DNA from: Candidatus Tectimicrobiota bacterium
GTDB taxonomy: Bacteria > UBA8248 > JACPRG01
Length of the DNA: 25,672 nt
Direction: 5' to 3'
NCBI GenBank assembly: GCA_016190025.1
Contig: JACPRG010000163.1
Coordinates: forward strand, 1-25,672
In this document: positions 1 through 8,245 of the stretch, piece after piece
Numbering within the stretch: position 1 is the first letter of the stretch
Layout of the letters: the number at the start of each line of letters is the position of its first letter
Notes under the pieces: model-generated
Told to the model about the DNA's origin: nothing
The model's input: only the letters and a program-made list of their open reading frames with translations
Database searches by the model: none
Position numbers and translations under genes: made by a program

Positions 1-257
1 CCCCGGAGTCCCTTGAAGGCCAGCTTCTCGATCACCACGCCCAGGAGGGCCATGGCGGCCGCTGCGAGGAGCGTGGCGCTCGCCAGGTCCAGGCCGAAGC
101 CGGTCGCCGCCAGATAGGCCGTGAAGGCCCCCCACACGAACACCCCTCCCAGGCCGAAGTGGGGAACCCTGAGGATGCTGAAGATGATGGTGAGACAGAT
201 GGCCATGAGCGCCAGGATCGCGCCGTTCACCAGACCATTGACCACGATCTGGATCAT
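1..257 (-). CDS. livH: Branched-chain amino acid-type ABC transporter permease, LivH family (partial)
   Basis: This is the N-terminal 85 codons of an inner-membrane permease; the rest lies beyond the window edge. The protein begins MIQIVVNGLVNGAILALMAI and continues through an IFSILRVPHFGLGGVF stretch, which matches the start of LivH-type permeases of the HAAT family, where the first helix is followed by a conserved loop. Hydrophobic segments lie at about residues 5-25 and 36-80. The ATG at 257 is preceded by a GAGAGGG ribosome binding site 6 nt upstream. The gene starts 25 nt after the stop of the binding-protein gene, so the two are almost certainly co-transcribed, binding protein first. 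The true substrate could be an amino acid, amide, urea or aromatic acid, because LivH homologues serve many solutes. Confidence 0.9.
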   Translation of the reverse strand, partial: MIQIVVNGLVNGAILALMAICLTIIFSILRVPHFGLGGVFVWGAFTAYLAATGFGLDLASATLLAAAAMALLGVVIEKLAFKGLR

Positions 258-282
258 CGCGGGCCCTCTCGAGTCTCAGCCC

Positions 283-1467
283 TCACAGGCCGTAGTCTTC
301 GAAGACCGGGACGAGCCTCCCTTTCTTCCACTCGGCGGCGAGGATCTTGGGATAGGCCTGGCCCTCGGCATCGAAGATCTTTCCAGGCTTGTAAGGGAGC
401 AGCAGCTCGGGGATGTCGTCCGTGGTCAGCGTGTGCATGGCCGCGGCGATCTTCGGGATATCCTCTACCGTCCCGGCCTTCTCCAGGGCCTTGGCGAGGA
501 TGTACGCGCTGTCGTACCCCGATTCCGCCCAGGAGCCGAAGGTCCGCTGGCCGAACTTCTTCACGTACGCGTTCATGAACCGCTTCGACTTCTGGGGCTG
601 CTTGGTGGTCGCCCCGTAGCTCGCGAACAGGATTTCATAGGTCCCCTCGAAGAATCTGCGGGAAGCGCTGTCCATCATGTTCGGGGCGGCCGCAAGCTGA
701 TTCACCCACAAAACGCCGGGGAACAGCCCGATCTCCCGGGCCTGCTTCACCATGTTCAACCCGTCCGTGTAGAACCCGTGGGTGATCACGGCGTCGGGCT
801 TCAGGCCCTTCAGCTTCGTCAGGACCGGGAAGAAATCCTTCTCACCGAATCGGAACCACTCCTTTGCGACGACGGTAATGCCCGGGAGCTTCGGAAGATG
901 CTGCTCCACAAACTCTTTGAACTCCGAGTGGCCGGTCTGGCCGTACGTGGCTACTCGCTTCACGCCCATCTTCCTGAGGAAGCGCTCGTTGACCTTCATG
1001 AACACCGGGCCGCCGTCGAAGTGATTGCGGAAGGCGTTGGGAACCCCGACGGTCGTCCCCGGGTCGTTGCCCCCCGACCAGATCATGAGCGCCTTCTTGC
1101 CCTTGAGCAGGGGGCGAAGGGCGTACTCCACGGCCGAGAACGCTCCGTCCAAGATCAGGTTCACCTTCTCTACGGTGAGGAGGCGCTCGAACACCGTGGG
1201 CGCCTGAGGCGGAGGGCCGACGTCCAGGTGAACGAGCTCGAGCTTATACCGTTTGTCCCCGACCTTTACTCCGCCCTTGGCGTTGATCTCCTCGAAGGCC
1301 AGGAGCCTCGCGTTGTGAAGCTGGGTCCCGTAGGGCGCGATCCCTCCCGTCAGGCCGGCGAGCTCGCCCACTTTGAGGGTCTGCGCCCCCGCAGGCGGCG
1401 ATTGCAAGAGCAGCAAACCCGCCCCCAGGATGGCAAACAGGAACAAAAGGCTCCCTTTTCTTGACAT
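283..1467 (-). CDS. Branched-chain amino acid-type ABC transporter substrate-binding protein (LivK/Peripla_BP_6)
   Basis: Periplasmic solute receptor of a HAAT-type importer, 394 aa. An N-terminal signal peptide (basic MSRKG, a leucine-rich core and a cleavage site near PAGAQ, about residue 29) is followed by VGELAGLTGGIAPYG, the typical start of the mature LivK fold. The body keeps the type I periplasmic-binding layout. I chose the ATG at 1467 because GGAGGGAGGAG lies directly upstream. An in-frame TTG at 1482 would place that ribosome binding site inside the coding region, so it is unlikely. The LivH-type permease follows after 25 nt. The next gene upstream (molybdopterin subunit) is divergent, which is compatible with import of a substrate oxidised by that enzyme, but this is inference. 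The ligand cannot be read from the sequence. Confidence 0.92.
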   Translation of the reverse strand: MSRKGSLLFLFAILGAGLLLLQSPPAGAQTLKVGELAGLTGGIAPYGTQLHNARLLAFEEINAKGGVKVGDKRYKLELVHLDVGPPPQAPTVFERLLTVEKVNLILDGAFSAVEYALRPLLKGKKALMIWSGGNDPGTTVGVPNAFRNHFDGGPVFMKVNERFLRKMGVKRVATYGQTGHSEFKEFVEQHLPKLPGITVVAKEWFRFGEKDFFPVLTKLKGLKPDAVITHGFYTDGLNMVKQAREIGLFPGVLWVNQLAAAPNMMDSASRRFFEGTYEILFASYGATTKQPQKSKRFMNAYVKKFGQRTFGSWAESGYDSAYILAKALEKAGTVEDIPKIAAAMHTLTTDDIPELLLPYKPGKIFDAEGQAYPKILAAEWKKGRLVPVFEDYGL

Positions 1468-1617
1468 GGCTCCTCCCTCCAACCGGTTTCGCGGCGAAAA
1501 AATGCCTCCCGATGCTAAACTGGATACTCGGCCGCCCCTTGGCTTCGCCTCCTTATATCATTGGCTCCGGCGACAAACAAGGGCGCCGGCCGGGAGGACG
1601 CCTCCTTCCCTCGCGGG

Positions 1618-1646
1618 GTTTCACTTTCATCCCAACGGATTATAAT
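1618..1646 (+). promoter_or_regulatory. Promoter candidate for the molybdopterin-subunit gene
   Basis: A perfect TATAAT lies at 1641-1646, 84 nt before the chosen start codon. The hexamer 17 nt upstream (1618-1623, GTTTCA) matches the -35 consensus at only three of six positions, so any sigma70 promoter here relies on the -10 box or an activator. It lies in the divergent intergenic region with the LivK-type gene, for which I saw no clear opposing promoter. Confidence 0.5.
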
Positions 1647-1729
1647 GGGGCAATCGGCCGGTTCCCCCCGGTTCCCCGCAGGGTGTGGACGGCGCCAGGG
1701 CCAACGCGGGAAGGGCAGGAGGCAGGGCC

Positions 1730-4048
1730 ATGGCTGACTACTCCGTGATCGGAAAGCCGTTGCCGCAGGTGAACAGCCCGGAGAAGGTGTCGGGGAAAGC
1801 CCAGTATGTCCACGACATCCAGCGGCCCCGGATGCTTCACGCCAAGGTCCTCCGGAGCCCATTGCCGCACGCCCGGATCAAAGCCATCGACCTCTCCCGC
1901 GCCCGCTCCCTGCCGGGGGTGAAAGCGGCGGTGGCCTTCGCGGACACGCCCGGCCTCCGGTGGGGCCCCATCTACAAAGAGCACTACATTTTCGCCAAGG
2001 ACAAAGTGCGGTACGTGGGCGAGGAGGTGGCGGCGGTCGCGGCGGTGGACGAGGACGCGGCCCTGGAGGCCCTTTCCCTCATCGACGTGGACTACGAGCC
2101 TTTGCCGGCCGTCTACGACCCCGAAGAAGCCTTGGCCGAGGGCGCCCCGCTGGTGCACGAGGACCGGCCCGGCAACCTGGCCCGCCACATCCACATCGAG
2201 CGGGGGGACGTGGATCGCGGATTCCGGGAGGCGGCCGTCGTCCATGAGGCGGTCTACGAGAGCCCCCATCAATTTCAGGCCTACCTGGAGCCCATCGGGA
2301 CGGTGGCCGAGGTGGACAGCGGCGGACGTCTCATCGTCCACGCGCCCACCCAGAGCATCTACTTCACGCGGGAGCTGCTGGCCGAGGCCCTGGGAAAGCC
2401 CGCGTCGAAGATCCGGGTGATCCAGCCCGTCATCGGGGGGGCCTTCGGCGGAAAGCTCAACGAGGACCACAACATCCACGTCGCGGCGTTCCTGGCGCTG
2501 AAGACCGGCCAGCCCGTCCGCCTGATGAACACCCGGCTGGAGGAGTTCCAGGCGTCCCGGCCCCGGATGCCCGCCCGGGTCTACCTGAAGATGGGGGCGC
2601 GGAAAGACGGCTCCCTCGCGGCCAAGGAGACGCGGATTTACGGCAACAACGGGGCGTATAGCTGCCTCACCCTGGAAGTCCTGCTCGTCACCGCCAACCG
2701 GATGGACTCGCTCTACCGGCAGGAAAACGTCCGGACGGACGCCTATCTGGCCTACACCCACCTCAACCCCACGGGCGCTTTTCGCGGCTTTGGCAATCCC
2801 CAGATGGCTTTTCCGCTGGAGAGCCACGTCGACACCCTCGCCGAAAAGCTGGGGATGGATCCCATGGAGCTCCGCCTGCGGAACACCATCCGCACCGGGG
2901 AGACGAGCATCCACGGCTGGTACATGGGGAGCTGCGGCATCCAGGAATGCATCGAGAAGGCCGCCACCCGCATCGGATGGAGGGAGAAGCGCGCGCGCCG
3001 GACGGACGGGGAGAAAGGCGCGGTCCGGCGGGGGGTCGGCATGGCCTGCGGCGTTCACGTCAGCGCCAACCGCCAACTGGCCGACTGGGACGGCTCCTCC
3101 GTGGCCCTCAAGGTCAACGAGGACGGCAAGGCCACCCTCCTCTCCGGCGAAGGGGACATGGGCCAGGGCGCCCACACGATGATGAGCCAGATTGTGGCGG
3201 AGGAGCTCGGGATCACCCCGGAGGACGTCACCGTCTCCTCCCCGGACACCGACGCGACGCCCTTCTGCTTCGGAGGCTTCGCCAGCCGCCTCACCATGCT
3301 GGCGGGAAACGCCGTGCGCAAGGCCGCCCAGGACGCCCGCAGGCAGCTGGTGGAAGTGGCGGCGGGCCGACTCGAGGTGGACGGAGGGGACCTCGAGCTG
3401 CGCGACGGCTTCATCCTCGTCCGAGGAGCTCCCGAGCGCCGCCTCAGCCTGAGCGAGGCCGCAAAAGGCGCCATCTTCCGCCGCGAGGGCCAGGGGATTT
3501 TCGCCCAGGCCACGTGGGATTCCCCAACGCAGTTGGCGGACAAAAAGACCTTTTACGGCAACGTCGCCCCGGCCTATTCCTTCGTCTGCATCGCGGCCGA
3601 GGTCGAGGTGGACACAGAGACGGGGCAGGTGAAGTTGAGCCGCCTGGTCGCGGCCGATGATGTGGGAAAGGCGCTCAACCCGCTGACGGTGGAGGGGCAG
3701 GTTCACGGCGAGGTGGTCCAGGGCGCGGCGCTGGCGTTACTCGAGCACGTCGTCCTGGAAGGCGGCGCCATGGCCAACGGGAACCTCGCCGATTACGGCG
3801 TGCCGAGGGCGGAGAGCGTGCCGACGGTCGAGAGCCTCCTCATCGAGCCCATCGACCCCAACGGACCCTTCGGGGCGAAGGGGTGTTCGGAGACGGCCCT
3901 CGTCCCCGTGGGCGCGGCCGTGGCGAACGCCGTTTACCACGCCGCGGGCGTCCGGATGACGAAGCTCCCCATCCGGCCGCCCGACCTCCTTCGGGCCCTG
4001 CGGGACAAAGAAAAGGGGAAGGACAAGGCGCCGGCCGCGGAGGATTGA
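1730..4048 (+). CDS. Xanthine dehydrogenase/aldehyde oxidase family molybdopterin-binding subunit
   Basis: Large catalytic subunit of a molybdenum hydroxylase, 772 aa, the usual length for separate large subunits. The fused 'a/b hammerhead' domain spans about residues 15-125. Molybdopterin-contacting segments include GGAFGGK (236-242), GAFRGFG (349-355, Arg352) and GEGDMGQG (473-480). The C-terminal GAKGCSE (715-721) supplies the expected catalytic Glu721. The start ATG at 1730 follows AGGAGG by 7 nt; an upstream in-frame GTG at 1685 lacks such support. The sequence recalls the 4-hydroxybenzoyl-CoA reductase/CoxL-like branch, but the substrate is uncertain. Unusually, no 2Fe-2S subunit or FAD subunit lies beside it, so partners must be encoded elsewhere or the gene is an orphan. 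A short displaced copy of two of its segments lies at 6779-6898. Confidence 0.93.
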   Translation: MADYSVIGKPLPQVNSPEKVSGKAQYVHDIQRPRMLHAKVLRSPLPHARIKAIDLSRARSLPGVKAAVAFADTPGLRWGPIYKEHYIFAKDKVRYVGEEVAAVAAVDEDAALEALSLIDVDYEPLPAVYDPEEALAEGAPLVHEDRPGNLARHIHIERGDVDRGFREAAVVHEAVYESPHQFQAYLEPIGTVAEVDSGGRLIVHAPTQSIYFTRELLAEALGKPASKIRVIQPVIGGAFGGKLNEDHNIHVAAFLALKTGQPVRLMNTRLEEFQASRPRMPARVYLKMGARKDGSLAAKETRIYGNNGAYSCLTLEVLLVTANRMDSLYRQENVRTDAYLAYTHLNPTGAFRGFGNPQMAFPLESHVDTLAEKLGMDPMELRLRNTIRTGETSIHGWYMGSCGIQECIEKAATRIGWREKRARRTDGEKGAVRRGVGMACGVHVSANRQLADWDGSSVALKVNEDGKATLLSGEGDMGQGAHTMMSQIVAEELGITPEDVTVSSPDTDATPFCFGGFASRLTMLAGNAVRKAAQDARRQLVEVAAGRLEVDGGDLELRDGFILVRGAPERRLSLSEAAKGAIFRREGQGIFAQATWDSPTQLADKKTFYGNVAPAYSFVCIAAEVEVDTETGQVKLSRLVAADDVGKALNPLTVEGQVHGEVVQGAALALLEHVVLEGGAMANGNLADYGVPRAESVPTVESLLIEPIDPNGPFGAKGCSETALVPVGAAVANAVYHAAGVRMTKLPIRPPDLLRALRDKEKGKDKAPAAED

Positions 4049-4081
4049 GCGCCATCTGGATTTGGAGCGGGCGAGCCTGTC

Positions 4082-4125
4082 CCGGCCGAACTCCGGGGGA
4101 CGCCCAGGCGGCCGGACGGTTTTTC
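4082..4125 (+). terminator. Probable intrinsic terminator after the molybdopterin-subunit gene
   Basis: CCGGCCG (4082-4088) pairs perfectly with CGGCCGG (4109-4115), and the loop contains a further GGG/CCC pairing. The hairpin is followed after three bases by a run of T beginning at 4120. It lies 34 nt beyond the stop codon and reads in the gene's direction. The loop is long (20 nt), so confidence is moderate. Confidence 0.5.
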
Positions 4126-4223
4126 TCTCCGTCGGATCGAACCAGGACCTTCTCTCTCCCCCCGAGTGGTAGTGGGTCAGTTTGCTGGTCTGCCCTTCCC
4201 TTCCTCCGGTGTAGCCGCGATTT

Positions 4224-4430
4224 GTAGGGGCAGGTCCAAGCCTGCCCTCTGCTGGCGGCCCCCGACTAGATCGGGGGCAGGCAGGGGGTCCCGGCCCAGC
4301 ACGGGCAGGCGAGAGGTCATAGACCTCAAGGGGTCACTGATCCCAAGCTGCCCGTGGCACACGCGGAAATCACGGGGGGCTCGTCCCGATCTCCGCTCGG
4401 CTGCAGGGGCGCAGCATACTGCGCCCCTAC
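4224..4430. repeat. Hairpin-rich intergenic element with GTAGGGGC terminal inverted repeats (REP/MITE-like)
   Basis: A 207-bp block is bounded by GTAGGGGC (4224-4231) and its inverse GCCCCTAC (4423-4430). It holds three near-perfect hairpins: GGGCAGG/CCTGCCC (4228-4247), GCCCCCGA/TCGGGGGC (4258-4278) and AGGGGCGCAG/CTGCGCCCCT (4405-4428, 10 bp with a 4-nt loop). Further complementarity (TGCTGG near 4250, CCAGCA near 4296) would enclose the middle hairpin. No credible reading frame is present. Short hairpins ending in GTAGGGGC are reminiscent of dispersed repeats in many environmental genomes. That comparison is from memory and copy number cannot be judged from one window. It could instead be a structured RNA. 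Confidence 0.55.
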
Positions 4431-4523
4431 TTAGGATCGGGGCCACCTCACCCCCGCCCAGGCCCTGGAGAACTGGAAGAAAACAGCCCCTGCGTCTCAT
4501 ATGTCTTGAACCCATACAGGGGA

Positions 4524-4552
4524 TTGCCAAAACGAGCCTTTCTATATATAAT
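4524..4552 (+). promoter_or_regulatory. Strong sigma70-type promoter for the sulfatase-fold gene
   Basis: TTGCCA (4524-4529, five of six to consensus) is followed by exactly 17 nt and then a perfect TATAAT (4547-4552) inside an A/T-rich patch that stands out from its GC-rich surroundings. The predicted start near 4559 gives a leader of about 147 nt before the ATG at 4706. Confidence 0.7.
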
Positions 4553-4570
4553 GTCTTTGTTGTGATGTGT

Positions 4571-4607
4571 CCCCAATGAGGGGTCGAGGAGTAAATCCCT
4601 CCCTCAT
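4571..4607 (+). promoter_or_regulatory. Alternative hairpins in the 5' leader of the sulfatase-fold gene
   Basis: Just downstream of the predicted transcription start, CCCC (4571-4574) can pair with GGGG (4580-4583). Alternatively ATGAGGG (4576-4582) can pair with CCCTCAT (4601-4607). The two pairings exclude each other. No known riboswitch class is recognisable, and the arrangement may be chance. Confidence 0.25.
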
Positions 4608-4705
4608 CGGTGGCGAGATTCGGCTTCAGACGATCCGCCATGCAGCGCCCGACCAGTTGCCGTCGCAGTCCCTGTGCTCATTCCCGGTGAAGGGCAGTCG
4701 CTCCC

Positions 4706-6760
4706 ATGGAAGGCATGATGCGGAGAGTTCGCAGTTTGTTCCTGCTTTGGCTGCCCGGAGTCGGGATCTTTTGGGCGGTGGAGCACCTTCTGGCGGCCGC
4801 TCAGGGCGAGTGGCTCCTTCGGGACTTTCCCCCCTCGGTGGCGGGTTTCCTCTTTTACCTGGCCCTGGGGGCCGTTTGGGCGGGGATCTTTGTTCTCGTC
4901 GCGTCTCTTGCCCCCCGTCGCTTCATCGGCCTCTTCAAGGGGGAGGGCCCGGCGGACGCCTGGTCGGCTTCCGGCTTCTTGATCGGCCTCGTCCTCTACG
5001 GGGTCTATTGGCTGGATAAAGTCTTTTCGGAGAGCTTTTACGACAAGCAATACCTTGCCTATCGTCAGGTGATTTTGATCGGAGTGGCCTTCTCACTCGC
5101 CGGCCTGTTCGTCCTTTTGTTTCGATGGTTCCGCAGAATTCCGGACAGGGAGAGACGGGAAGTCTGGTTCCTGGCTTCCGCTCTGGGTGCGACCCTCCTC
5201 CTTCTTGGGGGCCGGCGTTTGAATGAGTCGGGCTTGACCGGCCAGATCATGGACGCGAGACACTTTGTGTCCAATGCGGCCATCCTGGCGGGGGGCGCGG
5301 CGGCGGTGTGGGCCGGCGGCCTCCTGCTCCGGAGATTGCGGGCGCCGATCCGACGCGCCTCTGTCGCCGTGCTGACGGCGCTTCCGCTGGTGTGGCTGGG
5401 TTTCAACGCGGCAAAAAGCCCAGGGCCTTCATTCGTCGAGCCGGCAGAGGAGAAACGACCCGACATCCTCCTGATCGTCATGGACACGGCCCGGGCGGAC
5501 CACCTCTCCCTGGCCGGCTACCGCCGCAAGACGACGCCCTTCCTGGACCAGCTCGCCCAAATGGGCGTGACCTTCCTGCGGGCTTACTCGGCGGGTCCCG
5601 TGACGCCGGACAGCCACGGGGCCATCTTCACAGGGCAATCGGCGGCGCGCCATGGGTTTCACTATCCGAACTATTACCTCTCAGACCGGTTCGAGACCCT
5701 GGCCTCCATATTGAAAAACCGGGGATACCGGACGGCGGGTTATTCCAACAATGATTTCATCAAAGCGGGGACCGGGCTCGAGAGAGGCTTCGAAAAATTC
5801 GATTTGGTTCAGCACGACGATTGGGTTTTCGTGCGGCAACCCTTCTTTTACCGGGAGCTCGGCATGAAGCTGGGAACCTGGGAGAGGGTGCTGGACGACA
5901 AGGGGGCGAGCCTGACCAACCAGCGCGCGGCCCGGTGGCTCGCGCAGGTCGCCGATGACCCGAGCCCCTTCTTCCTGTTCATCAACTACATGGAGGCCCA
6001 CGCGCCGTACACGCCGCCGGCCAGTGCCCGGACCCTCTTCGCCGAAGAGGAACCGGACGATAATCCCGCCGTTCTGGGGTATGACCGGAACCTGGCCTAC
6101 CTGGATGGGCGGATCCGCGAGCTTCTCGCCCTCCCCGAGTTCCAGAGGAGGAAACGGGACCTGCTGATCATAGTCACCGCAGATCACGGCGAACACTTCG
6201 GCGAACACGGCATCACGGGTCACGACAACTCCCTCTTTGATGCGGAGTTGCGTGTGCCGCTCATCGTGGTCTATCCGGGGCTCCTGCCGGCCGGGGCGCG
6301 GGTGCGGACCCCCGTTCAGGTGACGGACATCCTCCCAAGCGTTCTGGACATCCTGGGCCTCTCCGACCTTCGCCGGTCGATTGATTTTCAAGGCCGCAGC
6401 TGGATGCCCTTGCTGAACGGGGCGAAGGACGCCGAACGGCGGATCGCATTCGAGCATTATTCTCCTGGGGGAGTTTATCGCGGCTGGACGGACGGGCAGT
6501 GGAAATACGTCGAGCCGGGCCACGGAAGGCCGGCTTTCCTCTTCGATCTTGAGAAAGACCCGCAAGAATCCGTCAATTTGAGGTCTGTGACCTCCCTTGG
6601 AAGGCCGTATATGGCCATCGCCCAAAAGATGGCGGAAGACCTGAAGCGGTGGGTGAATTCTTCAGGGAACTTCTCCACAAAGCAGCGCGACGGAGAAGGC
6701 CCGGGCCTGGACGCAAAGACCCGCCAGCGGCTTCGGGCTTTGGGCTACATTGTCGATTGA
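4706..6760 (+). CDS. Membrane-anchored sulfatase-family (alkaline phosphatase superfamily) protein
   Basis: 684 aa. The first 240 residues form about seven transmembrane helices (approximately 10-30, 45-68, 88-104, 120-141, 153-168, 189-207, 218-236). A PF00884 sulfatase-type catalytic domain follows: VMDTARADH (Asp260, Asp265), GPVTPDSHGAIFTG and TADHGEHFGEHG (Asp493, His494), ending with the family-typical RLRALGYIVD. The position normally occupied by the formylglycine Cys or Ser carries Thr300, as in the many 'T.PSH' members and by analogy with Thr-nucleophile phosphoglycerol transferases. A classical sulfatase activity is therefore doubtful; hydrolysis or transfer of a phosphate-containing head group on the outer membrane-facing side is equally possible. 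ATGs at 4715 and 4718 are alternative starts. It is transcribed alone from a near-consensus promoter. Confidence 0.9.
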   Translation: MEGMMRRVRSLFLLWLPGVGIFWAVEHLLAAAQGEWLLRDFPPSVAGFLFYLALGAVWAGIFVLVASLAPRRFIGLFKGEGPADAWSASGFLIGLVLYGVYWLDKVFSESFYDKQYLAYRQVILIGVAFSLAGLFVLLFRWFRRIPDRERREVWFLASALGATLLLLGGRRLNESGLTGQIMDARHFVSNAAILAGGAAAVWAGGLLLRRLRAPIRRASVAVLTALPLVWLGFNAAKSPGPSFVEPAEEKRPDILLIVMDTARADHLSLAGYRRKTTPFLDQLAQMGVTFLRAYSAGPVTPDSHGAIFTGQSAARHGFHYPNYYLSDRFETLASILKNRGYRTAGYSNNDFIKAGTGLERGFEKFDLVQHDDWVFVRQPFFYRELGMKLGTWERVLDDKGASLTNQRAARWLAQVADDPSPFFLFINYMEAHAPYTPPASARTLFAEEEPDDNPAVLGYDRNLAYLDGRIRELLALPEFQRRKRDLLIIVTADHGEHFGEHGITGHDNSLFDAELRVPLIVVYPGLLPAGARVRTPVQVTDILPSVLDILGLSDLRRSIDFQGRSWMPLLNGAKDAERRIAFEHYSPGGVYRGWTDGQWKYVEPGHGRPAFLFDLEKDPQESVNLRSVTSLGRPYMAIAQKMAEDLKRWVNSSGNFSTKQRDGEGPGLDAKTRQRLRALGYIVD

Positions 6761-6778
6761 GATGAGGCGGGCGATGGG

Positions 6779-6898
6779 CGCCCCGGCCTATTCCTTCGTC
6801 TGCGTCGTGGCCGAGGTCGAGGTGGACACAGAAACGGGGCAGGTGAAGTTGAGCTGCCTGGTCCCGGCGGAAGGCGCGGTCCGGGCGGGCATGGCCCG
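6779..6898 (+). pseudogene. Rearranged fragments matching the molybdopterin-binding subunit gene
   Basis: Bases 6779-6870 align without gaps to 3565-3656 of the molybdopterin-subunit gene, with about six mismatches in 92 (encoding APAYSFVC...EVEVDTETGQVKLS). Directly abutting, 6871-6884 repeats the 14 bases at 3015-3028, followed after a short gap by GCATGGCC as at 3039-3046. The two segments are in reverse order relative to the intact gene. No ribosome binding site or full domain is present, so this is a remnant rather than a gene. It could derive from this gene or from a lost paralogue. Confidence 0.7.
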
Positions 6899-6985
6899 GA
6901 GTGGAGAGCGGAGAGGGCCATCATCCCCTGAAAGGCATGAAAGGGGAAAGGCTGCAGGGCGGACGAGCCGCCGGTGGCGCTCGCT

Positions 6986-8245
6986 TCAGGGACAGGCGTG
7001 GAGGGCCGTCAGGGCATAGACCTGCGAGGCCTTCAGCAGCCCTTCGATGGTCACGTAGGTGGTGCCGCCCCCGGCGCCGGTGCCCGGCCCATAGCTCATA
7101 GACGGAATGCCCGCCGCGTTGAAGATGTTCACGTCCCGCCAGAGGCTCGTCACGGGAGGGGTCACCCCGCCCGGCTTGCCCCCGAGAACCGCGTGGTGGG
7201 CCGCCTCTATCGCCCCCTTCAGGTGCCCGATGTCCTTCGCGATGTAGCCGGGCCGGTAAAGGTAGACCTGAACCTCCGCGCCAACCCCCACCTTTCTGGC
7301 GATCGACTGGATTTCCTCGACGATCGGGTCCGGGTCCGCGTCCGGCACCAGGCGCACGTCGAGATAGGATGAGCAGATGGCCGGCGTCGTCGAGGGGCGA
7401 AAGGGCAGGCCCGAGCGGATGGCCCCCACGCTCACCTTCGGCCGGATTTCCCCGAACTCGAGGGGCAGCGCCTGCTTTTGCTCGTATTCGAAGGCCCACT
7501 CCTCGATGGCAAGGACGAGCTTCGCCATCTGGATGAGGGCGTTCGGGCTTTCCTCGACGGGGTGGGGCCTCTGGATGTAGGGCGTGTAGACCCCCCGGCC
7601 TCGGGTCGTCACCTTGATGTAGAGGGCCCCGCATTGCGCCCACGTGAGCCCGAAGCCGGTCGATTCGGCCACGAGGGCGCAATCCGCGACGACGCCGTGA
7701 TCCACCAGGTGCCTCGCCCCGAAGCCCTTTCCGAGATAGGCGGGACCCTGGAACTCATCGATGGGCGCCCCCCCGATCTCCCCCACCACCATGGTCAGGA
7801 TCACGTCCCCCCGCAGGGGCGCTCCGCTGTCCCGGAGCGCCTTGGCGGCAATCAGGAAGGCCGCCATCGGACCCTTGTCGTTCACGACGCCCTGCCCGTG
7901 GATCTTGCCGTCCTCGACCCAGGCGTGGTTGTAGTGGCGCTCCTCCTTTTCCACGACCCAGTAGGATTGAGGGGACCAGAAGGCCGTGTCCATGTGGGAA
8001 TTGAAGATGAGGCTCTTCCCCCCGCCCTTTCCGGGCAGGCGGGCCACGACGTTTTCCCGCCCCTCGGCCGCCTGCTGCTTGAAGGGCTGGAACCCCTCGC
8101 CCTTCAGCCACTGATGGAGGAAATCCCCGACAGCCTTTTCCTCTCCGGTCGGGCTCGGGATGCTCCCCAAGGTGGTCGCCAGCTCGACCAGCTCCTCCTG
8201 GCGAATCAGGGAGAGGACCTTCTCTTGCGTGGAAGTCGTGCCCAC
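6986..8245 (-). CDS. M20-family metallopeptidase/deacylase (ArgE/DapE-like)
   Basis: 419 aa zinc-dependent hydrolase of the M20/M28 superfamily, predicted cytosolic because no signal peptide is seen. Using the GTG start, visible motifs are NSHMDTA (His84 metal ligand, Asp86), GQGVVNDKGPMAA (Asp123 bridging ligand), VVGEIGG (Glu156) and VAESTG (Glu194). The dimerisation insert lies at about 200-320. Canonical members have two adjacent glutamates before xGG; here the first, the catalytic base, is replaced by Gly155. The GTG at 8245 is preceded by AAGGGGG with 5-nt spacing; the longer in-frame TTG at 8290 lacks this. It follows the NMT1-type binding protein by 113 nt in the same direction, with a possible terminator between. 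A peptide or N-acyl amino acid substrate is plausible; the exact one is unknown. Confidence 0.88.
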   Translation of the reverse strand: MGTTSTQEKVLSLIRQEELVELATTLGSIPSPTGEEKAVGDFLHQWLKGEGFQPFKQQAAEGRENVVARLPGKGGGKSLIFNSHMDTAFWSPQSYWVVEKEERHYNHAWVEDGKIHGQGVVNDKGPMAAFLIAAKALRDSGAPLRGDVILTMVVGEIGGAPIDEFQGPAYLGKGFGARHLVDHGVVADCALVAESTGFGLTWAQCGALYIKVTTRGRGVYTPYIQRPHPVEESPNALIQMAKLVLAIEEWAFEYEQKQALPLEFGEIRPKVSVGAIRSGLPFRPSTTPAICSSYLDVRLVPDADPDPIVEEIQSIARKVGVGAEVQVYLYRPGYIAKDIGHLKGAIEAAHHAVLGGKPGGVTPPVTSLWRDVNIFNAAGIPSMSYGPGTGAGGGTTYVTIEGLLKASQVYALTALHACP

